Position numbers and translations under genes: made by a program | Shown here: positions 14,615 through 22,913 of the stretch, one piece after another | Numbering within the stretch: position 1 is the first letter of the stretch | Layout of the letters: every line of letters begins with the position of its first letter | Origin: Candidatus Woesearchaeota archaeon | Lineage (GTDB): Archaea; Nanobdellota; Nanobdellia; Woesearchaeales; SM23-78 | Assembly (NCBI GenBank): GCA_016933095.1 | Contig: JAFGBP010000068.1 | Span: 1-38,700 of the forward strand | DNA: 38,700 bases | Direction of reading: 5' to 3' | Notes under the pieces: model-generated | Databases searched by the model: none | Seen by the model: only the letters and a program-made list of their open reading frames with translations | What the model was told of the DNA's origin: nothing

Positions 14615-15880
14615 ATGGGTGAGAGAAAGAGGGGTGATAAAGGTCAGTATGTAATATTGGATTTCCTGGACAAGATCAGCTTCACTCACATATTCCTGTT
14701 CTGGATCATCTTGTCCTTTTCTTTTGGGATATTGTTCTTCGTCCTGTCGCTCCACCCCGCCAATGCGCTGGCCTACAGGGATAGTTTTATCGAGTTCAAC
14801 TTCCAGGGCTTCATGAACACGCTGTATTATTCTTTCATAACGGTCACGACCACGGGTTATGGTGACATAACTCCTCATGGCATAAGCAAGTTCCTGGCTA
14901 TTCTTGAGGTCATTTGCGGCGTCATCATCCAGGGTCTCGTCGTCTCAAAGCTTGTGAGCTTCAAGCAGGAGACCATCCTCGAGGAGATCTACAACATCAA
15001 CTACGAAGAGGCCTTCACCAATTACAGGAGGAGGCTTGCCCTTGTCAGGACAGACATAGTCATGATTATTGAAAAGATTGAGAACAAGACCTTGAAGACC
15101 AGGGAGCTCAAAGATCTTTGGATCATCTTCTCAGGGTTCGACCAGACCATGACCAATATCAAGAACCTCATAATCCCTCCTGCTGGCGAGGGCCATTACA
15201 ACAAGAAGCTTGACACGTCAAAACTCGAGCTCATTCTTAACAGCATGAAGCTCACCTTGAACAAGGTGAGCGAGCTTATCATAACCTTGAAGGAGAACAA
15301 TCTTGACTGGAGGAATGAGCTGCTGCTTACAAGCATCTACTATGATGCTCAGACCTGCAGGGAAGTGGTTGACTATGAGCTCAAGCGAAACGTCGACAGG
15401 AAGATCGTCGATAAACTGAACACCTTGAGCAAGGTGCTAGACGAGATCGAGACTGAGCTTAAGGCTCCTGATCCTAAGAGCGTGTATGATGCAAAGAAGG
15501 AAGAAGAGGGTGAGGATGAGCGTGGCCAGGAGTCACCTCCGAAGATACCCCTTCCTCCCAAGCCTGGAATCAAGCATCAAGAGCCAGAAGAGGAGCTGCC
15601 TAACGAGAAAAGCAGCGGCGCGGAAGAGGAGTCCAAAATCACTGAAGAAAAGAATGAGAAGAGTGAAAAGGACGAGGGTCAGGCATTGGGAAAGAGGTCT
15701 TATCACATCGTGAAGGGCCTGGAGGCGGCTAATGACAATCACCATGCCCAGGATGGAGATCCTGGTCACATTGATGTTGTTGAGAAAGGGGAGCCTGCGG
15801 GCATTGCGGATCCTCGTGTCATTAATTTTCCTCCTAAGGACAAGAGGATTAATTTTGAGAAGTACAAGGATTATCTTTGA
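14615..15880 (+). CDS. Two-TM potassium channel with long cytoplasmic tail
   Basis: A 421-aa protein. TM1 is at about 23-46, a pore helix precedes the selectivity filter T-T-G-Y-G-D (79-84), and TM2 is at about 91-112. This is the KcsA/MthK-type pore. The remaining 300 residues are cytoplasmic and largely helical. A first part (about 120-285) carries several amphipathic helices. A Glu/Lys/Pro-rich disordered part (about 290-350) and a short basic end follow. No Rossmann RCK/TrkA-N nucleotide motif (GxGxxG) is visible, unlike MthK, so gating must use another signal. It follows the antiporter gene but has its own promoter. Confidence 0.88.
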   Translation: MGERKRGDKGQYVILDFLDKISFTHIFLFWIILSFSFGILFFVLSLHPANALAYRDSFIEFNFQGFMNTLYYSFITVTTTGYGDITPHGISKFLAILEVICGVIIQGLVVSKLVSFKQETILEEIYNINYEEAFTNYRRRLALVRTDIVMIIEKIENKTLKTRELKDLWIIFSGFDQTMTNIKNLIIPPAGEGHYNKKLDTSKLELILNSMKLTLNKVSELIITLKENNLDWRNELLLTSIYYDAQTCREVVDYELKRNVDRKIVDKLNTLSKVLDEIETELKAPDPKSVYDAKKEEEGEDERGQESPPKIPLPPKPGIKHQEPEEELPNEKSSGAEEESKITEEKNEKSEKDEGQALGKRSYHIVKGLEAANDNHHAQDGDPGHIDVVEKGEPAGIADPRVINFPPKDKRINFEKYKDYL

Positions 15881-15951
15881 CTGAATTCTGAGAAAAGCTC
15901 TGCCAGAGAGCTCTCCTGTCGCTGCCCAACAGGCTTTGTAGAATTCCTTTT

Positions 15952-16051
15952 GTGTCGCGCTCTGTTCGACCATTGATGGGCTCTGCTACCGAGTCTTTTG
16001 CTGCCGCCTGTTGGATCGCGACTTGCTTTTTCCTGCTCGCTTGGCGGCAAC
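15952..16051 (-). ncRNA. Structured intergenic element C, diverged copy (100 nt)
   Basis: On the minus strand it starts GTTGCCGCCAAGCGAGCAG, close to the start of element B, and ends AGAGCGCGACAC. It holds GACTCGG at offset 57, with about 12 extra bases compared with A, B and D. The terminal stem is imperfect. Its outside flank TTTGTAGAATT resembles the CTGTAGAATT flank of element D. It lies upstream of the MarR-like gene and divergent to it. Confidence 0.38.
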
Positions 16052-16089
16052 GCCCCCACTTAACTTGACATCACCGCAAAACAGAAAAG

Positions 16090-16132
16090 CTTATAAAGAC
16101 AAATTCACTATTTTCAGGAAATACTGAAAATA
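16090..16132 (+). promoter_or_regulatory. Promoter and operator of the MarR-like/ABC exporter operon
   Basis: CTTATAAAG (16090-16098) is the TATA-like box. TATTTTCAG (16109-16117) and CTGAAAATA (16124-16132) form a perfect 9-bp inverted repeat with a 6-bp spacer. It spans the expected transcription start and ends 6 bp before the ATG of the regulator. The position and size fit an autoregulatory site for the winged-helix regulator encoded just downstream. Confidence 0.65.
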
Positions 16133-16138
16133 TTAAAA

Positions 16139-16639
16139 ATGGTGGATAAGACAAAAGAGCTGGAAACAGAACTGAACCAATACTTCCAAGAAGTCGGAAG
16201 GATGCAAGGAATATCCTCTGAATACATGAAGATATTCTCGGCAGTATACTTGGAACCCGACGAGATCACCATGGAAGAACTCTGCGAAAAGACAGGATAC
16301 AGCCCCGCCTCAATATGCAACAAGATAAAGCAGCTGGAAACAACAGGCATGATTATAAAGAAGACAAAGCCAGGCAGCAAGAAGATATACCTAACAATGG
16401 ACCGCGACATGATAGCGATCATCAAGAAAAACATCATCCTAAAGCAAGAGCACATACTAAGGCTTGCGCATGCCAAAATACCGGAAATAATAAAAAGATA
16501 CGAGTCCAAGATGAAGACCGAAAAGGAAAAAAAGAAGATCGGCGTACTCAAAGACTATTATCAGCAGGTTCAAGAGGCAGAGAAAATATTCCCGCAGATA
16601 CTAGAGCTGCTCAACAAGGCTTCTGAAAACAGAGGATGA
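16139..16639 (+). CDS. MarR/GbsR-like winged-helix transcription regulator
   Basis: A 166-aa protein. Residues 25-95 form a winged helix-turn-helix: EITMEELCEKTGYSPASICN is helix 2 and the recognition helix, KIKQLETTGMIIKK continues it, and the wing has KPGSKKIYL. A long helical C-terminus should mediate dimerisation. The layout resembles GbsR/MarR regulators of stress or export genes. It opens an operon with an ABC exporter (ATPase 38 bp downstream) and has a 9-bp palindrome over its promoter. It therefore probably represses the exporter until an unknown signal appears. Confidence 0.82.
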   Translation: MVDKTKELETELNQYFQEVGRMQGISSEYMKIFSAVYLEPDEITMEELCEKTGYSPASICNKIKQLETTGMIIKKTKPGSKKIYLTMDRDMIAIIKKNIILKQEHILRLAHAKIPEIIKRYESKMKTEKEKKKIGVLKDYYQQVQEAEKIFPQILELLNKASENRG

Positions 16640-16676
16640 CAATCATCATATACTAAGCAAGGAGAGCCAGAAAAAT

Positions 16677-17384
16677 ATGACAGGAAAAGAAAAAACGATA
16701 CTCGACCTCAGAGATGTATGGAAGATATACGAGATGGGAGACGTCAAAGTCCCAGCCCTGAGCGGCCTTAACCTCGCCGTCAAGAAAGGAGAATTCCTAT
16801 CAATCATGGGGCCGTCAGGAAGCGGAAAGAGCACCGCCATGAACATGATCGGATGCCTTGACGTCCCGACAAAAGGAAAGATATTCCTCGAAGGCCACGA
16901 CATATCCACAATGAGCGAGTCCGACCTTGCCCAGATCCGAGGCAAAAAGATAGGATTCATATTCCAGCAGTTCAACCTGATAAACACCCTTACAGCTATG
17001 GAGAACGTGATGCTCCCAATGATATTCCAAGGAGTGCCTAAGAACGAGAGAGTTGAGAAGGCCAGGAAGCTCCTTGAAATGGTTGACCTAGGCGACAGGA
17101 TGCACCACAAGCCAACAGAGCTCTCAGGAGGACAGCAACAAAGAGTAGCGATCGCGAGGAGCCTATGCAACGACCCGGAAGTCATACTTGCAGATGAACC
17201 CACAGGAAACCTGGACTCAAAGACAGGAGGGACAGTCATGGACTTCCTCAGGAAGCTGCATGAGAAAGAAGGCAAGACGATCATCATGGTCACACACGAC
17301 GCCAATGTCGCCAAGAACGCCGACAGGACAGAGTTCCTAAGAGACGGCAAAATCATAAAGAGCATGAGAAAAACAGCAGCCTAA
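16677..17384 (+). CDS. ABC transporter ATP-binding protein (MacB/LolD type)
   Basis: A 235-aa ATPase with Walker A GPSGSGKST (about 45-53), Q-loop FQQFNLI, signature LSGGQQQR, Walker B VILADEP and the MacB/LolD-type TGNLDSKTGG D-loop. The H-loop His is in MVTHD. Length and motifs are those of the ATPase that drives FtsX-like permeases, a mechanotransmission exporter rather than an importer. The two permeases at 18835 and 20407 are the likely partners. AAGGAG lies just before the ATG. The gene lies in the MarR-like operon. Confidence 0.95.
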   Translation: MTGKEKTILDLRDVWKIYEMGDVKVPALSGLNLAVKKGEFLSIMGPSGSGKSTAMNMIGCLDVPTKGKIFLEGHDISTMSESDLAQIRGKKIGFIFQQFNLINTLTAMENVMLPMIFQGVPKNERVEKARKLLEMVDLGDRMHHKPTELSGGQQQRVAIARSLCNDPEVILADEPTGNLDSKTGGTVMDFLRKLHEKEGKTIIMVTHDANVAKNADRTEFLRDGKIIKSMRKTAA

Positions 17385-17456
17385 TACTAGAAAGAAACAA
17401 AAAAAACAAACAAAAAAACCAACAAGAAGGTAAAAAGAAAACAAAAGGTGAAACAA

Positions 17457-18725
17457 ATGAAGAAAACAAACGGGATGATTATAATCTTAATGGCAATGAT
17501 AGCACTAGTCGCGTTCCAGGCAACGGCCATGACGACATTCCCAGACATAAAGGTGACGCTGCTTCAGCAGACACCTGACCCCGTTAACCCGGGAGACACC
17601 TTTGAAGTTAAGTTCCGGGTCGAGAACAATGGGTCCGACACAGCCTCTGACGTGAAGCTGAGGCTTGGCATTGATTACCCGTTCTCATTCTACGTTGGAA
17701 CACAAGGAGAGATAGACATCGGGGAACTCCCCTACTCGGACTCAGGAGAGTACAGCGTCGTCAAGACGTGGAAGCTCCTCGTGGACTCAAACGCACTCAC
17801 AGGAACAGAGACCGTCGACCTGTGGTTCAAGATCGGCAACCAAGGCTGGATCAAAACAGGGGAATACGACGTCAACGTGAGGAGCTCCAATCCGTTCCTC
17901 GCCATCAACAAGATAGAATCCATCCCTGAAAGGATAGTGCCTGGAACCACCACGAAGGTATCATTCGTCCTGGAAAACCTGGCAACAGACGACCTGCGAG
18001 ATATAACACTTAACCTCCAGACCTACAACTCGATAACCACGACCACTGGGGTTACGGTGCAAGAGCTTCCTTTCACAGCCATAGGATCAGGGAACGAGAA
18101 GACCATCAGCATGATAAAATACGGCAAGTCAGCCGCAATAACGTTTGACCTGTTCACAGACGCGGATGCTGATAGCAAGCTCTACAAGGTACCATTCACC
18201 TTAGCATACTCTGACTCTGCAGGGAACGAGTACACGAGGACGGGAGTAGTCGGACTGCTTGTGGACTCCAATCCGGAGATGACAGTATACGTTGACAACA
18301 GCGAAGTGAAGAGCGCAGGCGAAAAAGGTGAAGTCACGATAAAGTTCGTGAACAAGGGATTCAGCGACATAAAGTTCCTTGACATAGAGCTCCTGGAAGG
18401 TGAAGGTTTCAAGATACTATCGACGCCGCAAGTATACGTGGGAAAGCTTGACAGCGACGACTATGAGACTGCAGAATACGACATACTGGTGTCTGCAGAC
18501 GCCAAGGAGCAGGTACTACTGCCCTTGAAGATCGACTACAGGGACGCCAATGGAGAGCGATACGAGGAGAATCTTGATCTCCCGCTCCAGCTATACACCT
18601 CCAAGGAGCTGAAGGACAACGGAAATGGAGGATCCAACGGTTGGGTATGGCTCATCGTGATTGTGGCCATAGTTGGAGGAGGCTACTGGCTGTACTGGAG
18701 ACGCAAGAACAAGAAGAGGAAGTGA
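17457..18725 (+). CDS. Secreted CARDB/COG1361 domain protein with C-terminal membrane anchor
   Basis: A 422-aa exported protein. Its signal segment GMIIILMAMIALVAFQATA (residues 5-23) precedes repeated Ig-like CARDB/NEW3-type domains. Typical strands include PVNPGDTFEVKFRVENNG, IVPGTTTKVSFVLENL and EVTIKFVNKGFSDIKFLDIE. A final helix at about 395-412 (WVWLIVIVAIVGGGYWLYW) and an Arg/Lys tail anchor it. In bacteria the gene between ATPase and permease is often a MacA adaptor. Here this surface protein may play a similar periplasm-side role (inference). The start is ATG at 17457 because GGTGA ends 5 nt upstream; the GTG at 17448 is part of that ribosome site. Confidence 0.85.
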   Translation: MKKTNGMIIILMAMIALVAFQATAMTTFPDIKVTLLQQTPDPVNPGDTFEVKFRVENNGSDTASDVKLRLGIDYPFSFYVGTQGEIDIGELPYSDSGEYSVVKTWKLLVDSNALTGTETVDLWFKIGNQGWIKTGEYDVNVRSSNPFLAINKIESIPERIVPGTTTKVSFVLENLATDDLRDITLNLQTYNSITTTTGVTVQELPFTAIGSGNEKTISMIKYGKSAAITFDLFTDADADSKLYKVPFTLAYSDSAGNEYTRTGVVGLLVDSNPEMTVYVDNSEVKSAGEKGEVTIKFVNKGFSDIKFLDIELLEGEGFKILSTPQVYVGKLDSDDYETAEYDILVSADAKEQVLLPLKIDYRDANGERYEENLDLPLQLYTSKELKDNGNGGSNGWVWLIVIVAIVGGGYWLYWRRKNKKRK

Positions 18726-18834
18726 GACCACAATACATGAAAGGCATGATATTCTTCCATAATATTTCATTATATTTCATTATTTCAATTTTTATTTCCC
18801 AACATATGCTAAATGGTAAACTGGAAGCGGCAAG

Positions 18835-20073
18835 ATGAAGTATGACTACCTTATAATCGCGGTAAGAAGCCTGGCAAAGAGGAAGACGAGGACGTACCTG
18901 ACGATGATAGGGATATTCATAGGCATCGCTTCAGTCATAGCATTGATAGGTCTTGGAGAAGGCCTGCGCGTCGCCATAACGAGCCAGTTCGGATTCATGG
19001 GAACCGACGTCCTGTCAGTGCAGGCAGCAGGCGTATCGGGCGCAGGGATGCCTGGAACAGGCGCAATAACCCCCCTCACCAAGGACTTGGCAGAGAAAAT
19101 AGACAGGATAGGTGGCGTCGAGGTAGCGTTCAATAGGTACATGAGCACCACCACGCTAGAGTTCAACGACAAGCAGAAGATAGAATTCGTGATCTCAATG
19201 CCGGAGGGCAGCACGAGGAACATCGTAGAGCGAATGGTCAACCTAAAGGCCTCCCAGGGCCGCCTCTTAACCGACGCCGACCACAAGAAAGTCATCTTAG
19301 GCGACAACTATGCACAGGACAGTTCCTTCGGCACCACCTTCGGCAGACCCCTTAGGGCAGGGGACAAGATACTCCTAAACGGCATGAGCTTCGAAGTGGC
19401 AGGAATACTGGAAAAGAAAGGCAGCTTCATATTTGACGACGCCATCTGGATGAATGAGGATGAGATGCTGGAGTATATGGGGGTGGACGAGGATAACGTC
19501 AATATCATCGCCATCAAGGTGACTGACATCGCCTACATGGACTCTGTGAAAGAGGACATTGAAAAGCTGCTTCGGAAAGAGCGAGGGGTTGATGAAGGTG
19601 AGGAGGACTTCAGTGTCGAAACCCCCCAAAGCATGCTGGATTCGCTCAACTCGACGCTCTACGCAATCCAGCTCTTCGTCACAATAATCGCAGTAATATC
19701 CCTAGTGGTGGGCGGAATAGGCATAATGAACACCATGTACACTGCAGTGATGGAAAGGACCAAGGAGATAGGCATCATGAAATCTCTAGGAGCGAAGAAC
19801 TCCACGATATTCACGCTCTTCTTCATAGAATCCGGCCTCCTAGGAATGGTGGGGGGAATAATCGGAATAATTCTGGGGCTCTTGTTCGCCTACGGGGCGG
19901 CTTGGGCCGGAAGGCTGATCCTGGGAGCAGACCTTATACAGGCCAGCGTGAGTCCCGGGCTCGTATTGGGAGCCCTAACATTCTCGTTCGTGCTAGGCAC
20001 GGTTTGCGGGGTGCTGCCGGCATACCAGGCCTCACTCCTCAATCCCGTAGACTCTTTGCGAAAAGCAAAGTAA
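18835..20073 (+). CDS. MacB/FtsX-type ABC permease 1
   Basis: A 412-aa permease with the MacB topology. The first TM follows RSLAKRKTRTYLTMIGIFIG. A large extracellular MacB-type domain covers about 45-270. Three C-terminal TMs follow, with the signature NTMYTAVMERTKEIGIMKSLGAKN and then a Gly-rich GMVGGIIGIILG helix. It ends in the typical NPVDSLRKAK. Such permeases work as dimers with the MacB/LolD ATPase to export peptides, drugs or lipoproteins; the substrate here is unknown. The second permease (20407) is a clear paralogue, so a heterodimer is possible. Confidence 0.93.
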   Translation: MKYDYLIIAVRSLAKRKTRTYLTMIGIFIGIASVIALIGLGEGLRVAITSQFGFMGTDVLSVQAAGVSGAGMPGTGAITPLTKDLAEKIDRIGGVEVAFNRYMSTTTLEFNDKQKIEFVISMPEGSTRNIVERMVNLKASQGRLLTDADHKKVILGDNYAQDSSFGTTFGRPLRAGDKILLNGMSFEVAGILEKKGSFIFDDAIWMNEDEMLEYMGVDEDNVNIIAIKVTDIAYMDSVKEDIEKLLRKERGVDEGEEDFSVETPQSMLDSLNSTLYAIQLFVTIIAVISLVVGGIGIMNTMYTAVMERTKEIGIMKSLGAKNSTIFTLFFIESGLLGMVGGIIGIILGLLFAYGAAWAGRLILGADLIQASVSPGLVLGALTFSFVLGTVCGVLPAYQASLLNPVDSLRKAK

Positions 20074-20106
20074 AGAAAAAAAGAAAAAAATGAACGAAGC
20101 AAATAA

Positions 20107-20194
20107 CAAAATTTGGCGAGTCATGATAGCTCGTCCTATCCCCAACCTAGAAGGTCGGGACATTACAGACTCGCCTGATACTCGCAAAATTTTG
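20107..20194. repeat. Inverted-repeat element 1 between the two permease genes
   Basis: The 15-nt arms at 20107-20121 and 20180-20194 are reverse complements with one mismatch, separated by 58 nt. An alternative 7-bp pairing GGCGAGT/ACTCGCC (20169-20175) uses a duplicated ACTCGC. The loop holds a further stem, GTCC/GGAC with ACCT-AGA-AGGT. It ends one base before element 2. An 80-aa open frame across it is not protein-like. Confidence 0.55.
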
Positions 20195-20195
20195 A

Positions 20196-20305
20196 ATTGG
20201 CAAGCACGCCCTAAAGGGCGTGGTACCGGGCAGCAAAGCTGCTGGTACGAGAAACGCGTAGCGTTTCCCCGTATTAGACCTGCCTTGCAAGCTTCGCTTG
20301 CCAAT
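20196..20305. repeat. Inverted-repeat element 2 with nested GC hairpins
   Basis: ATTGGCAAGC (20196-20205) and GCTTGCCAAT (20296-20305) enclose a row of perfect short hairpins: CACGCCC-TAAA-GGGCGTG, then GTACC..GCAGC-AAA-GCTGC.TGGTAC, then GAAACGC-GTA-GCGTTTC. GCAAGC-TTC-GCTTGC competes with the outer arm. This is far more structure than chance would give, in a spacer inside an operon. It could be an RNA processing or attenuation element, or a palindromic mobile element. Confidence 0.55.
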
Positions 20306-20360
20306 GACCTTGCATTGAGGAAAGTGAAGTAAAAAGATTATGTTTGAAACATGTAAAATG

Positions 20361-20390
20361 TGAAATAGGTTTGATTTGAAATAGGTTTGA
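20361..20390 (+). repeat. 14-bp direct repeat before permease 2
   Basis: TGAAATAGGTTTGA occurs at 20361-20374 and again at 20377-20390 (period 16). It lies just upstream of the second permease start, where a regulator or a secondary promoter could act. Together with the two inverted-repeat elements it fills the 333-bp gap 20074-20406; no gene is seen there. Confidence 0.5.
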
Positions 20391-20406
20391 AATAAAGTGA
20401 AATGAA

Positions 20407-21618
20407 ATGAAGCTCGACGAAATCAACTACGTGTTCCAGAACCTCATCCACCGGAGGCTGAGGAGCTTCCTCTCAGTGCTCTCAATACTCTTAGGAGTCG
20501 CAGCCATATTCGCGCTGGTGAGCTTCGGGATGGGTATACAAGCATACGTCGACGAGATTGCCGCGAAAGCAGGAGTAGACAAGCTTTACATCCAAGCAAA
20601 GACCATGGGAGCCCCAGGAACAGACCCAAACTTCTACCTAACACAGGACGACGTTGATTTCGTAGAGAAAATAAACGGGGTGGCTGAGATCTCTCCAATG
20701 TACATGAAGACTGCCGAGATCACCTTCAAGGACAAGAGGAAATACTTCTTCATCGCAGGCATGGAAATAGAGCACCTGGACTTCATAGAAGAAGCTTTCA
20801 CGGCCACGACAGAGGTCGGCAGGCCACTAAAAGAAGGAGAACTCAATGAAGTGGCCTTAGGATACAATTACCGGATCCCAAAGAAAATATTCGACAAGCC
20901 GATATCCCCAGGGGATAACGTGGAGATAAACGGCGAGCCGTTCAGAGTAGTGGGATTCTACGAGGAGATCGGGAACCCGAGCGATGACGGGAACATCTAC
21001 GTGACCAAGGAAGCATTCGAAGCCCTCTTCCCCGAATGGGTTGACAAGTATGGTTTCATCATGATGAGCGCAGAGGATGGAGTCAAGGTAAAGGATCTGG
21101 CAGAGAAGATTGAAGACAAGCTCCGAAAGCACAAAGGCCAGGAAGAAGGCAAGGAGGACTTCTACGTCCAGACCTTCGAGGATGCCCTGGAGACTTTCAA
21201 CACAGTACTTGCAGTCATAAACGGGGTGCTGGTGCTAATAGCCCTCATATCCGTAGTGGTCGCTGCCGTGAACATAATGAACACCATGTACACTGCAGTG
21301 CTCGAGAGGACAAAGGAGATCGGGATAATGAAATCCGTCGGGGCAAGGAACTCAGACATAATGTTCATCTTCATATTCGAGTCAGGCCTTCTCGGAATGA
21401 TAGGAGGCATCATCGGAGTTATCCTAGGATACATAGCCGCCAGCATAGGCGGGGCCGCGGCAGCAGCGGCCGGCTTCAGCTCCCTCCAACCAGCATTCCC
21501 TCCAAGCCTAATAATCATGTGTATACTGTTCGCATTCTGCGTAGGCGCGGGAGCAGGAATAATGCCTGCGTGGAGGGCAGCCCAGCTAAAACCAGTGGAC
21601 TCCTTAAGATACGAGTAG
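20407..21618 (+). CDS. MacB/FtsX-type ABC permease 2
   Basis: A 403-aa paralogue of permease 1 with the same layout. The N-terminal TM follows NLIHRRLRSFLSVLSILLG. An extracellular domain covers about 45-260. Three TMs carry NTMYTAVLERTKEIGIMKSVGARN and GMIGGIIGVILG, and it ends LKPVDSLRYE. The extracellular domains have diverged more than the membrane parts, which suits a heterodimer that shares one ATPase. An Ala/Gly-rich insertion (IGGAAAAAAGFSSLQPA) lies before the last helix. It follows the folded spacer 20107-20305. Confidence 0.93.
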   Translation: MKLDEINYVFQNLIHRRLRSFLSVLSILLGVAAIFALVSFGMGIQAYVDEIAAKAGVDKLYIQAKTMGAPGTDPNFYLTQDDVDFVEKINGVAEISPMYMKTAEITFKDKRKYFFIAGMEIEHLDFIEEAFTATTEVGRPLKEGELNEVALGYNYRIPKKIFDKPISPGDNVEINGEPFRVVGFYEEIGNPSDDGNIYVTKEAFEALFPEWVDKYGFIMMSAEDGVKVKDLAEKIEDKLRKHKGQEEGKEDFYVQTFEDALETFNTVLAVINGVLVLIALISVVVAAVNIMNTMYTAVLERTKEIGIMKSVGARNSDIMFIFIFESGLLGMIGGIIGVILGYIAASIGGAAAAAAGFSSLQPAFPPSLIIMCILFAFCVGAGAGIMPAWRAAQLKPVDSLRYE

Positions 21619-21654
21619 GGAATACTAAGCAAGGGATAAAATTAGGACCAGAAA

Positions 21655-22713
21655 CTAATTCTTGACTTCTGAACCAGTATAGAAGTTGTTGAGCTGACGG
21701 TATACCCTAATGAAAGTCGTGCACTTGCTAAGGTCTTTTAGTCTTGCAGCCCCTGCATAAGTGCAGGCGCTTCTCAGGCCTCCCAGGATCTCCTTTATAG
21801 TGTCGGACACGGGCCCTCGATAAGGAACCAGGACTGTCTTCCCCTCGCTTGCACGATAATCGGCAACACCACCAGAGTGCTTATTCATCGCAGTATCACT
21901 GCTCATACCATAGTATAACTTGTAGAACTTGCCGTCCCGCTCCAAAAGGTCTCCGCCGCTCTCGTCATGGGCTGCAAAGAAAGACCCGCTCATCACGAAG
22001 TCAGCACCGCCACCAAAAGCCTTTGGAACGTCACCCGGAACCTGCAAACCCCCATCAGAGCATATCAGGGCTCCGAGCCCATGGGCGGCGTCTGCGCACT
22101 CTATTATGGCAGAGAGCTGCGGGTAACCGACACCCGTCATTTTCCTTGTCGTACACACGCTTCCCGGCCCTATCCCGACCTTTACGATATCAGCGCCAGC
22201 AAGCACAAGAGCCTCGACCATCTCACCAGTAACGACGTTACCGGCCATTATCGTAAGATCAGGAAACTCCTTTCTTATCTTCTGGACATAGGAAGAGAAA
22301 ACCTCAGTATATCCGTTCGCCACGTCGATGCAGATTGCCCATAGCTTCTCACCGACAGCTTTCTTGACTGCTCTGAGCTTCTTATAATCAGACTCGACAA
22401 GCCCAAGGCTATAAAAGACATGGGAAAGGAATTCCTCATCATGCCGTTCATAGAATTCTACAATCTCTGCCTCTGAATAATGCTTGTGGAGAGCGACGAG
22501 CATCCTGGACTTTGAAAAGGCCTTCGCCATCTCGAAAGTCCCGGTAGTATCCATGTTAGCCGCCATGATGGGGATGCCGTGCCACACCTTCCTAGAATGC
22601 TTGAAAGTGAATGTGCGGAGAAGATTCACATCCTTCCTGCTTGTCAAGCTCGACCTTTTAGGCCTGATAAGAACGTCACTGAAGTCCAATTTTAAGTCAG
22701 ATTCAATCCTCAT
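21655..22713 (-). CDS. guaC: GMP reductase
   Basis: A 352-aa (beta/alpha)8 enzyme converting GMP to IMP with NADPH, used in purine salvage. The start MRIESDLKLDFSDVLIRPKR, the phosphate-binding and catalytic loop GIGPGSVCTTR (catalytic Cys 187) and the late SGGVADYRASEGKTV and GGLRSACTYAG segments match bacterial GuaC closely along the whole length. No CBS domains are present, as expected for GMP reductase rather than IMP dehydrogenase. A minus-strand TATA-like box (plus 22779-22786) lies about 69 bp before the start, leaving a short leader. It is convergent with the permease operon. The close match to bacterial GuaC suggests transfer. Confidence 0.95.
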   Translation of the reverse strand: MRIESDLKLDFSDVLIRPKRSSLTSRKDVNLLRTFTFKHSRKVWHGIPIMAANMDTTGTFEMAKAFSKSRMLVALHKHYSEAEIVEFYERHDEEFLSHVFYSLGLVESDYKKLRAVKKAVGEKLWAICIDVANGYTEVFSSYVQKIRKEFPDLTIMAGNVVTGEMVEALVLAGADIVKVGIGPGSVCTTRKMTGVGYPQLSAIIECADAAHGLGALICSDGGLQVPGDVPKAFGGGADFVMSGSFFAAHDESGGDLLERDGKFYKLYYGMSSDTAMNKHSGGVADYRASEGKTVLVPYRGPVSDTIKEILGGLRSACTYAGAARLKDLSKCTTFIRVYRQLNNFYTGSEVKN

Positions 22714-22913
22714 CTTACGCTAACCCCCAAAAACTCCAAAATCATCAAAACAGCTTACCGGACAGGAGCCAAGAGAACTATATAAACTTTGCCTAGGTCC
22801 ATGTTAAAAAACACTCAAAACACTCAAAACTTTCAAAACGCTCCTTTAAAGGAAAAAGTAAACTTTTATTAATGGAAAATCCCTGCCCTAGTGAAGAGAT
22901 GGGGTGATGATGA

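Noticed and set aside
15952..16051. Elements A-D as integron attC sites
   Set aside because: The GTTRRRY/RYYYAAC boxes are missing, no integrase is seen, and the elements do not follow each gene of a cassette array.
20090..20332. 80-aa open frame between the permeases
   Set aside because: It runs straight through the perfect inverted repeats, has no ribosome site and its composition is dictated by the hairpins; better explained as non-coding structure.
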